Part shown: positions 21,546-33,100 of the stretch, in pieces
Position numbering within the stretch: the first letter of the stretch is position 1
Layout: each line of letters begins with the position of its first letter
Assembly: GCA_943736015.1 (NCBI GenBank)
Contig: OX031065.1
Coordinates: 26,178,427 to 26,242,426, forward strand
Length of the DNA: 64,000 nucleotides
Source of the DNA: Tridacna crocea
Taxonomy: Eukaryota > Mollusca > Bivalvia > Cardiida > Cardiidae
Direction of reading: 5' to 3'
Made by a program: the position numbers and the translations under genes
The notes under the pieces: model-generated
Database searches by the model: none
What the model was told of the DNA's origin: nothing
Seen by the model: the letters and a program-made list of their open reading frames with translations, nothing else

Positions 21546-22240
21546 TTTTTTTTTAATCTATCCTATTTATTTGAGTTTTAATTTTTCTAGGAGCTAGGTC
21601 CCCGAATCCCATTTGAGACAGGGTTAACAAACCCCTCTCTACCTCCAAAGCAGAGGGTAAGCAGATGCCCAAGCATGGAAAGACCTTAATGCTCCAAAGC
21701 CACAATAATAACAGAGCTACCCTCCGAATCGAAGGTAGGCCTTGTCTCCTAACCAACTACATGTAAAAGGAAAATTAAATTTTAATATATCAAATCTACA
21801 GCAAAATTGCAAATAAAGATGGTAGGCAATAGATCTAAGGGAAGAAATGATCTTTGTACCAGATCAAAATTGAACTAGAATAAAAACTACAGGCTCTTGA
21901 GGACCTCAGATTGCTCTACTGGCAGTGAATTTGCTTTTATGCTTACATCCATTATGAATTTATGATGTTAAAATATAAGGAAACAATATCATTAAAACAG
22001 CAATTACGTAATCACTGTTTTAAAAAAGTACAAAAGTGTGTTCTTGCAACTAGGCTTCAACCCACTAAGATGGCATAAGTAGACCTGTATGGTGAATTGA
22101 AAAAAAAAATGAATAAAATGAAGTGCAATTTCTCAGAACCAAATGTTTGGAATCCAAGCGAAATTTGTAAGTATTTTAGTATGCCTTGTATTACACAATC
22201 CTAGCAAACTTCAAGGAAATGTTTCTAATGATGTGGAATT
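21546..22240. other. Intergenic, no gene recognised
   Basis: Contains a weak tRNA-like string on the minus strand (GGTTAGGAGACAAGG ... CTTCGATTCGG at about 21720-21755) that may be a decayed SINE. Confidence 0.35.
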
Positions 22241-22625
22241 TGTTGAGTAAGCAAAGCTAAGTCATCAAATGGCTCCTTTTTCTAAATGGTTTACTAGATT
22301 TTCTTCACTTTTAATATGATTCAATTCCTTGATGAACCAAATAATCTTTGCATGTTTCAACAAAAAATTGGATCTACAATGTAAAAATCATTGCCTAAAC
22401 AAGAAATGGAAATTTTACACTTTGAATGTCAGATTTTTTTCAAAATCAATAGGGTTCAAGCCATTTATGATACAAAGTAGCTGCGCAAGTTTAATGAAAA
22501 TCCGGCCAAAAATGCTGACTTCATCGCATTAACAAGAAATGGAAATTTTCAACTTTGAATGGCTACTTTTCCCAAACTGATTGTCAGATTTTTTTTTTTT
22601 CAAAATTGATAAGGTTTAAGCTGCC
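22240..22625 (+). repeat. Diverged units of the 155-bp tandem repeat
   Basis: CTAAACAAGAAATGGAAATT and ATTAACAAGAAATGGAAATT with TTTCAAAATCAATAGGGTTC match the 10-kb units but have diverged and lost length regularity. Confidence 0.75.
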
Positions 22626-23100
22626 ATACATTTTTTTCGAAAAACCTGGACCCTCTGTAAACGCTTATCGTGGTAAATAGGTAAAATGAGACTTTCAAGC
22701 CGATTTTGAAACCCAATCTTTGCTATTTCAAAGTAGCTTTCTTTTGGAAAAATGATCTGAATGGACCGTGGAGATTCAATATCAGACTGTTCATTTAAAA
22801 GTACACCCAAGTAATGTCTGTGCTGATGGTTTCTCCACTGGTATTTTTCAGTCAAAGCACTATGTCTTTATGCTGTGAAAGGGGGTGAGTACAGGAGAAT
22901 TAAATTAAAGATCCACAGACAGACTGGTACTGCAATATGGATCTAAGACACACCTCCACAACATTACAAGACTTGGTACATCACACATTATGTACAGCCC
23001 AATGATAATTTGCGAAATTGCAAGATACAGAAATTTGGCAAACAATTTAGGATTTGTGCAGGTTTTTTCCACAGACTTTTAGGTCTGAAATATCTGGTTC
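22626..23100. other. Intergenic, nothing recognised
   Basis: No supported exon or element. Confidence 0.35.
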
Positions 23101-23101
23101 T

Positions 23102-23248
23102 AGGACAATTGCCCCCAGGACAATCCCACCAGACTATTTCCCCCCCCCCGACAGGAATAGTCGGGGGAGGGGGGCAATAGTCCGGGGGGATTGTCCTGGG
23201 GGAATGGCCCCGGGGGGGGGGGATTGACCTCAGGGGGCAACTGTCCTG
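23102..23248. repeat. G/C-rich imperfect palindrome
   Basis: GGACAATTGCCCCCAGGACA on the left against GGGGGCAACTGTCC on the right, with CCCCCCCCCCGACAGGAATA and GTCGGGGGAGGGGGG meeting inside. Built from a repeated GGACAATNGCCCCC word in both orientations. Confidence 0.85.
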
Positions 23249-23654
23249 ATATGGAAATATCTACCATTCTAAGGGGCTATTTCCAGAGCCAGGAGGAGCT
23301 GTGTTTATGGGTTTTAGATTAACCTACTCGTGGGTGGATGAGTAGTTTCGATTAACATTGATTTGAATAACAATAGTACATGTAGATCTATTTCATTTTG
23401 AAATCCACTGTTTCAATTGTAACTTTGAATAGTATTCCGGTTCAGTATCCAGAATTTCTCAATCATATAGGTATATATTTACAATGTATTTGGAAAATCC
23501 CGCTTAGTAGAAGATAATGGATTAAACCTTATCCAACTAAAAGTCTAAAATGAATTTTCAGTTCAGTCTATAAAACAAAAACCTTGCTGAAACTGCTTCA
23601 AATCAATGTTTTAGAAACAGTATCTCCATAACGGACAGTATAAATGCATATCAT

Positions 23655-23735
23655 ACATCACCTTTCTTGCAATCTGATCTTTATCTGCACTGTCCACAGA
23701 AGGTCAGTGAGTCGCCCTTAGCAGCGTCAGGGTTA
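23655..23735 (-). mobile_element. Family C MITE fragment
   Basis: TTGCAATCTGATCTTTATCT and CCTTAGCAGCGTCAGGGTTA; ends in TTAA at 23732-23735. Confidence 0.5.
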
Positions 23736-23743
23736 AAGAGATA

Positions 23744-23761
23744 CCCTCCCCCCCCCCCCCA
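23744..23761 (+). repeat. C-rich run
   Basis: CCCTCCCCCCCCCCCCC tract. Confidence 0.85.
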
Positions 23762-24105
23762 ATATTTTTAAAAAATTAGTAGTGTTTCACCTATGTATCC
23801 CGCCTCCCCCCCTCCACCCCGACCCCTGCATATGCCTTTACTCTTTGGAAAATTTACTATACCTTTGATAAAGCGTCGAATGCACATGATGACATTGAAC
23901 AGATGATACAGCTCTTCTATCATATTATGACTTAAATCTGAATGCAGTTGGAATATTACATCTTGAAATTAATTGAGTTGTATATATATCTACCTAAAGT
24001 GTATCGTTTAGTTCGCGATACTGTGTACGAAAAAAATTAAATGACTTCTTATGGCTAATCGCACATCAGGATCGCAAGACGCTCATTGAAACAAGAGCGT
24101 TAGAT

Positions 24106-24113
24106 ATGTTTAG
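24106..24113 (+). CDS. TCAIM: TCAIM exon 1, 8 coding nucleotides
   Basis: ATGTTTAG followed by donor gtaaaa. The two spare nucleotides AG complete an Arg codon with the first base of exon 2, giving MFRAVQRS. Vertebrate TCAIM also starts MF. The upstream part of this exon would be 5' UTR. Confidence 0.65.
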
Positions 24114-27100
24114 GTAAAAATTATAATTCTGAACAGGAAAATGGACAGAATTCTGAACAAAAAATTACGTAACTTCATCTTTCAGGGAAGACTATTTTTA
24201 CTCCAAATTTTGTTTGAAACTTCGGTATTATAGCAGAGGAAGGGATTGGGTTCTGCTGCGGTGTTTTAGGGTTAGACACAAAATTTTAAGGTAGATATTA
24301 GTACAAATAAATGTTCCCAAAGAGGATGTTACTATATGTCTGGTGGCATCTTGGTACAGAGAGGATCAAGACAAAACCAGTTGAAATTGCAACACAGATT
24401 TTTTTGCCCAAGTTTGAACTCTACTTATTTCACAAATAGAGCATAAAACTGGGATTGATACAGACCTGTTACTTGTGCGTTCAATAGTCCTTCGTTTGAC
24501 GTACAAATGATTTCATTTTAGATGCTGGATATATATGAGAAAAAACTATGCATTTCATCAGTTACTGGAGTTATTTATATTCCTGAAAACGCACAAAGTG
24601 GCTGCCATGCTTGAAAAGTTTTGTCTGATTTTTCTGATATTTACATGTTACAAACAACTTCTATAAGCTCTTTTTGGGTTACTGATTTGTCTTTTGTCAT
24701 GTTTGTTACTAAAAGATAATTGCATTTCGCTGCAATGCAGATTAAACAGACCAAACATTAAGTCAGTACAGTTCTCTTTCTTTGCTACTGGAAGATTTAC
24801 GGTGATTTGAGATGGTACAGTGTACAATAAATGGCCAAATATGAAAAACAAAAATCACAGTGGCGTCTCATTATTGAGACTAGGGCAGATATCTGCAAGC
24901 CATTATCCTTGAAGACTTTCCCCATTGGTATAAACCATTGAGATGTTTCAATTTTCATGTGAGCTATGCAGTGGATAATACATGTAGACCATAAAATATT
25001 AATGGAATATGGAGACATCAATCCTATTATAGTGAGGCCTTATTTTCTGCATCACATAATGCCCTTTCCCACACAATGACAACTCTTGAAGACCCTTGGA
25101 AAGAAGCCTTTTGAAAATATTGTGGCAAAAGGAGAAAATGTTGGTAACCAGCATTTTCTCCTTTTTCCACAATGTTTTCTACCCTATTAATGAACAGTTG
25201 CACCATTTGAGCCATGTTGAAACTGTCATCTGCAAATGCTTTCAATTTGGACCAGTCTCAAATTTTGTCGCTCAGTAAAGAGTTAGACAAATGATACTAG
25301 AGCTGAACTACTAAATATGAATGGGCTCCAATTTTATGACTCTGAATTAGGGTGTTTGCCAAGTTACTTACTGCAAATTTATTTCTGGACTTAATTTTGT
25401 TAAGTCTTTACCACATGATCCTGACTTTAAGAAGTCTATTAAAAGCTTAGTGGGGAAGGAAAAAAAAACGTTGCTAGACGTCACAGATGACCAAATTTTA
25501 GCTCTTGCCAAATCAAAAGCATTTGCAGACAGCAATTTCAGTGTGACTCAAATGCTGATTTTTTTTTTAATAGGGTAAAAAAGAATGTAGTAAAAGGAGA
25601 AAATACTGGTTTGCGTTGTGTGGTAAAGGCTTAACTCTACCACACAATCCCAACTTTTAATGACCCAGAGAAGGAAGCCTGTACAAAACATTGTGGGAAA
25701 AGGAGAAAATGCTGGTAACCAGCATTTTCTCCTTTTCCCACCATGTTTTCTACCTTTCCCAAATGAAATTTCAATTTTTCAGTCATATTTATTTTGTCAT
25801 CAGCAACAGTTATTGCTTTCAATATGGACCAGTCTAAAATTGTGTTGTTTGGTAAAGGGTTAAACTTCGTTTTCATAGAGCATGACACTTTTATAGATAA
25901 TATTGAATTCACATATTTACTTTTTGTCATTTACAGAGCCGTTCAGAGAAGCACATGCCTACTTCACATCACCAAAAGAAAGTTAAACAGTAGCCAAACT
26001 GCAGCAGCTCTACGACCATTTTACTTTTCTGTCCATCCAGATTTGTTTGGAAGATTTCCAAAGGAAAGAGTAAGTTATTTTAGAATCTAATTACCATTTA
26101 GATTAAATTACCACTGTTTGAGTGTGTAATATTCTTCAAAGATTCGACCTGTCTGTTATGATGCATCACCCATACCCGTGTACCTGGGAAAAGTAGGGCT
26201 TATGCCGAAGCTTTAACTCGGGTATGTAAGGGGTGGTTTTTTAATTGGCCGATGCATAGGTTACTTGCTAGTCAATCGTAGCTAAATGAATCACACCAGG
26301 TAGCGTTTTATTGAGTTTATTTCTTTTTGAAATTCAAAATAAGGGTTGTTTTGAAAAGTAGTCTGGTTCTGTACCCAGAATACCCAGATTAGATAGATGG
26401 GTATTTGTAGAATGCCATCTAGTTGGAGATAATGATTCATGTACCAGTTCCTTCTGCAGACACCTTTTTTATACCCCCCCCCCCAAGAGAGTTTAAATTT
26501 TTTTGCCTAGTAGTATTGAATCAAGCTGAGTGTCATGCGTATTAAATGTTGTCATGCCATTATAGAGATTGGAGAGAAAACTTATATATCTCATTACCAC
26601 ACGAGAAAATTGTAGACTTGTCCAAATTGAAAGCATTTGCAGACGACAAAATAAAGGTGACTGAAAAAGTGGAATTTGTTCTGGGAAGGGTAGAAAACAC
26701 TGTGGGAAAAGGAGAAAATGCTGGTCACCAGCATTTTCTCCTTTTCCCACAGTGTTTTCAAAAGGCTCCTTTCTCAGGGGCGTCAAAAGTAGGGATTGAG
26801 TGGTAATGGGATATTTGACATTATCTTTATACCTTTAATACGAAGTTTCGTCCAAATCATGGACTTTGGGTCATGATAAGCTGCTCCCCAGGGCAAACTA
26901 TTGCAGCAGTACTTGAAAGTCAGATGCTGAGACTTCAGGTGTACAATCTTAGTACCACAATTACTCTTTTTCTTTTCTTAGTCTGTAAATGAAGAATCAT
27001 TGAAAGTTCTGCACGAGTATGTGTCGTCAATCCAGACCAAGAGATCCTTAACACTACAGCCGATAGATCTGGTCTTCTATCTCAGACAGGTGAACGCAGA

Positions 27101-30100
27101 AAATAATACAACAGGTAAATAAGATATTAGCAAAATTTTGACAGATCAAACATGTCCTGAATGGAGTATGTTAAATATGGTAACTCTTTACCTGAAGACA
27201 GAATTTTAGGCTCGTCCAAATTGATATCATTTGCAGACAAGAATTAATAGTGGTTCAGATGATGAACATTTTCTGTTAGAGGGCATGAAGTACAGTCGGT
27301 ACAACTGAAAATTACTGTTACCAGTCAAGTATTTGCACATCAAGAAAAGACTGAAAGATAGACACAAAAGTTAAAGAAAGACTTGGAAACCTTCTTCAAA
27401 ATCAGTTCACGAACAAACATAAAAAGGAAAGAAAAACCTCATTTTTCCAACAGAGAGGAAAACGTTGTGGAAAACAGAGGAACTGCTTATTACAAGTACT
27501 TACTCCTTTTCCCACAATATCTTCATTGCCCTGTTATTGTCTGCATTTTCGTTGTGGGGAAAGTCCAGAAACTGAGATTTTTTCATACATGTGTCTCTCT
27601 TATTACTGAAGATAGTTAGTTCTAACTTGTACTGATTGTTTTCTATTAAAAAGAGAGGCATACCAGAAGTATAAGTACACATTATTTATTTTTTTTACCA
27701 AATGATGTAATTTTGAACTGGGCCAAATTGAAAGCATTTACAGACGACAATTCAAATGCTGTTAAAGTGAGGATTTCTCCTCTGTTTTTGACAGGGGACA
27801 AAATATTTAAAAAAAAAAAAAGAAAAGGAAAAAAATGCTGTTCCCATGATGTTTTCAAAAGCCCTCTTTTTCAGGGTTGTTAAAACTTATGATTGTTGGT
27901 TAAAAAGTTAATGCATTTTTAACACAATTATAGCCCCCTTTTTCTGCTTAAAATTTTCATTAACCCATTACCACAAAGCAGAATTTTAGAACTGTCCAAA
28001 TCGAAAGCATTTGTAGGTGATAATTTCACAATGGCTAAGATGATGCAATTTTTTTTAATAGAGTAGAAAACTTTGTGGGAAAAGGAGAAAATGCTGGTTA
28101 CCAGCATTTTCTCCTTTTCCCACAAAGTTTTCAAAAGGCCTCTTCTTCAGGGTCATTAAAAGTCCTCATTGTGTGGAAATGGGTTAAATTAGCACATGTG
28201 GCTGAGTGTTGGGACTAGCATGTGGGTACCCTTATGTTTCAGATATTCGGACAGTAAAGATTTCGCTACAGTCTCAGGATATCAGAAAGACTGTATCCGC
28301 CATCCTGACCGCTTGCAACTTGCCACTGGACTACGTGAATAGTATAACTGAACAGTCGAAAACACAACCAGGTTATTCGCCATACCATCCACAGTGGGGT
28401 GAAACCTATCCATATGGGAAACCCAAACCACCTCCCAGGAAAACATTAATGTGAGAATCACAGTTGGTGAAATCTTTACCAGATGAAAAAAAAATGATAT
28501 CTTGAAAAATTTGCAAATAATAAGTTAACCCTTTACCAAAACAATCCCTTGTTTTTACACCCCAAGATAGAAGCCCTTTAAAAACATTGTGGGAAAAGTA
28601 GAAAATGCTGGTAACCAGCATTTTCTCCTTTTCCCACAATCTTTTCTACCCTGCTTGAAACAATTTTCATATTTGCATGAGTAAATATTTCGTCTGCAAA
28701 TGCTTTCAGTTCGGACCAATTTGGACCATCCTATAATGTTGTCATTTGTTAAAGAGTTAAATCTGGCTCATATAATTAGTTATGTCTTTGAAAGAGCCAA
28801 ATTCTTGTTTTACACCACTAAACAAGGCTTTGAAAAAGCTGGAGATTATTTTACAAAACATTAGTTTTGAACACCTGGGTCTGTTATCACCAGTCATTTT
28901 TATTCTTGGTCATATTGTAGATTTAAGAAATAATCTTCTTTCTATCATGGTTTATCAATCAATAAACCACAGTTGTGAGTTATGATGCACAATAAATAAT
29001 CCACAAGGGCAATAGCCGGAGTGTATTCATTGCACCTCATAACTCACATGGTTTATTGAACAATAAACCACGAGAGAAAGATTATTTTGATTCTAATATG
29101 ACCAACTCTTAATTAAAGAAAAACCAAGCTCATACTCAGAATGGAAACGCCGATGCAGATAATAATCCATTAGATAACTTTGTGCAGCATGACATCACTC
29201 TATATGGAATGACATCACTCTACATAGAATAACTTGGATTCTAACATGACACGCGAATTTGGCTCTATAAACATACAGCAAGGAAAGCGTGATAAAATCT
29301 GCTACTATCCATGCAGAGTGACGTCATTCTATATCAAGTGACATCATTCAATGAGTGGGTTATTCAATCAAACACAATCTTCATCCGCATGTTTACTCCA
29401 AATTTGAAAGTTTCCCTTTCATTAAGAATTGGCCACGTTAGAATTGAAATAATCTTCATTCTATTGTGGTTTATCATTCAATAAACCACATTGTGAGGTA
29501 TGAGGTGCAATAAATAAACCACTCGGGCTATCACCCTCATGGATTATTTATTGTGCCTCATAACTCACAACTGTGGTTTATTGAACGATAAACCACGATA
29601 GGAAGAAGATTATTTCTTAATTTTACCATGCTTTCGTTGCACTGTGTGTATAGAGCCAAATTCATGTGTCAAGTTAGGATTAGAAATCAACAGAGTTTAA
29701 AATTGGTTGAACCATTTTAGTTTAGTCTATAAGGAAATTTCAAATTTATATAATTCTAGAGAATTGATGATGATTCTGGAGCCTTTTTTTTTTTTTTTTT
29801 TTTATGTATTACATAGACAATGGTTGAGGGAGAATCATGAAAGAATTCAGTCATTCCTCGAGTCTAGTCAACATACCCACAGTGAAGTGACAAGACTGTC
29901 TACAAAGATTTTGTCAGAGGTTGGCGTAGCATCAGTGCGCTGGGAGAATGTCTGGGGACATCAACATTTTATTACATGTCTGAGGACGTTTATAGGTCTT
30001 ACTGCTGGGCAACAGGACGGCATGAAAAGAACTTTGGAAGGTAGAAACACTTTTTAACTCTTCACCTCACAATTCCAAATTTTCAAAGCCCAATGAAAGT

Positions 30101-33100
30101 GAGCTTTAAAAACACATTTAGGTTAAAGGAGAAAATGTTGCAGCATTTTTTTCTTTTCCCAAAATGTTTTCTACCCTTTAAATGGCAAATGCTTTGATTT
30201 TAGCCACATTAACCCATTACTACACAATCCCTACTTTTGACGACCCTGAGAAAGAAGCCTACTGAAAACATTGTGGGAAAAGGAGAAAATGCTGGTAACC
30301 AGCATTTTCTCCTTTTACCACAATGTTTTCTACCCTTCACAAAACAAATTTCAAATTTTCAGTCACTCTTATTTTGTCGTCTGCAAATGCTTTAAATTTA
30401 GACAAACCTAAAATTTTTTCGTTTGGTAATGAGTTAAACAATAATTTCATCTGCGAATGCAATTATTCTGGAAAAGTTGAAAGAAAATTTTGTGGTTGGT
30501 AATGGGACAAACATGTTTTATTGTTGCCCGAATAAAGGAAATGTTTTTCAACAGTAAAATACAAAACAGAAAGTGATGAGGAATAAACATAGATTGTTTT
30601 GTATTGAGTCTATGACCCTTGATTTAATTCTTCTTTAAAAAAAGCTTGATATTTGTAAAATGTTGTTGTCATTAAAGGGCAAATCCTAAGATTTTCTGAC
30701 CATACTGTTTTTTTGCTCCAATCAGCTGCAAATGATGTTAGTAAACACGTGTCCATCAGTTTTCATAAATACCACCCTGTAACATGCCATAAATCATGCT
30801 CGAATTGTCACGCTGATATACGGCCCCAAAAATGGTGCATGGCTTACTTCCCCTGATTCGCTTATCTTCCGTACCTGTGTGACGTCATAGTCGCGTAAGC
30901 CTGTGTTTACAGTCAGTAGAAAGAAGTAGCAATGCTGATGATTATACGCAGATATCTGAGTATTAACAAAGAATTCAGCCGAAAAAATGGTAAATTGTGC
31001 AGCCTATGGCTTCAACGTCGAATCAGGAACACATAGAATTAGTATGTTAAAATTTCCGAAGGAATTAAAAAGGAGGAAACTATGGATTCAACGTTTAAAC
31101 TGGGGCCGGACAGTAACGGAGGATTTTGTGCCATCAGTTCATTCCAAATTGTGTTTGAAACACTTCGAGGACAGTCAGTTCTTAATAAGTCCAAAACTCG
31201 TAAAAGAAGTTGGTTATAGGAATATTAGGCTGCGATTAAAACCTGATGCTGTGCCGACATTGTTCGAAACTCCGAGTCGAAATAAGATAGGCCATAAGAC
31301 AGACATTCCGCAATGGCAATCTCCAAAAAGAAAAACAAACATAAGGTCGGTAATTCCTTTAATTGTTTTTCGTAATATTTTATCCTTTTCTAGATCTACG
31401 TTCTGGACAAAGTAGAAATTGGTGCCGTTTTCTCCCTTTTTTTTCCCTAAATGTTTTCAACATTTAACCCTTTACCAAGAGACAAAATTTTAGAATGGTC
31501 CAAATTAAAAGCACTTGCAAACAAAGTAAACCTAACTGAAATATTGAAATTTGTTTCCACCAGGATAGAAAACATTGTAGGATAAGAAGAAAATGTTGGT
31601 TACCAGCATTCTCTCCTTTTCCCACAATGTTTTAAAAAGTCTTCCATCTCAGGGTTGTAAAAACCAGGGATTGTTTGGTAAAGGGTTAATTTGTACATGA
31701 AAAAAAATGGTAATCAAAAAGTTGAAATGAAATTTGATTTGGAAAGGATGGAAAACATTATGGGAAAAGGAGAAAATCTTATCATTTTCTCTTTTCCTCA
31801 CAATGTTTTCAAAGGCAACAACATAACATATTCATCCAAATTCATAACATAGATTTTGGAAGTACCAAAGTCTGGATTGTTCAAATGATGTTAACTTTCA
31901 AGTGTTTCAGCTTTTTTTTCCTTTTCCACAATGTTTTCAAAAGGCTTCTGTCTCAGGGTTGAAAAAAACAAAGGGTCAAGTGACCATTCACCAAACACAA
32001 AAATTTTAGACTGGTTCAAATTGAAAGCATTTGCAGACAACAAAAGAATTGTGAACTAAAAACATTTGCAGCTGATTGGAGTAAAAAACAGTATGGTCAA
32101 AATATATTAGGATTTGCCCTTAACAGTAAACATCTTTTTCTTCCCACACTGTTTTTCAAACACTCTTTCTTTGGGTATTGGAAACTAGACCTAGGGTTTG
32201 CATGGTAAAGGGTGAAGTCAGTATCTGGCTACCCCTAGTCATGGTCATAAATGTTAATCCATCACCGGCCAGTTGAAACAATACAGGAAATGGTTACATA
32301 ACATTTGCATATCTCACCCCTTTACTCTGTAATGTTTGTTTGTGACAGTAAACCCGTGTTACAGCTTTTATCCCGTACACTTCTTCTCTTAGACATTTCA
32401 CTCTTAAAAATGATTTGACAACTTACTATCATTTTGAACAAATAATGAATTGTATCTTTACATTTCTGATTTGTGGATATTTCCCTGTTCCTCTCCATAC
32501 TCTGTCTTCTAGACAGGCTACTGAGAGAAATCTTTTGTTTTTACGACCCTTGTAAAGATAGAAAAAAACTTTCGAAAACATCATAGGTAAAAGAGAAAAG
32601 TTGCTGACCAGCATTTTCTCCTTTTTCTACAATGTTTTTTACCCATCAAAAACAAGTCCAAACATGCAAGTTAAATTTAATTTGTTGACTCTAATTGCTT
32701 TCAATTCGGTTGAGTCAATAAATTTAATGTTTGGTAACAATTTAACCCTTTCCCAGACGGCAAATTTTGGACCAGACCAAATTCAAAGCAAAATTCAAAT
32801 TCGGATACTGCTCCCTGTGAACTTAACCAGAACTTTTGCCCAATGTGTGGGATTTATATTTAATCCTTTACCAATCAATCCATAATTTTTACGACCCCAA
32901 AGACAGCAGACTTTTAAAAACATTGTAAGAAAGTAACCATCTACCTAGTAGAAAGTAACCTAGTAACCAGCATATTCTCCTGTTAACACAGTGTTTTACT
33001 CTGCTGGAAAAAAATTTCAATTTTTGAAATATATAACTTTATTTTGTCGTCTGCAAGCTATTTCAGTTTGGACCTGTTTAATATTTTGTCGTATGGTAAA

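Noticed and set aside
29707..29816. Frame upstream of TCAIM exon 5 extending it at the N side
   Set aside because: It is intronic: it contains the T homopolymer and the acceptor acatag, and exon 4 joins in phase only at 29817.
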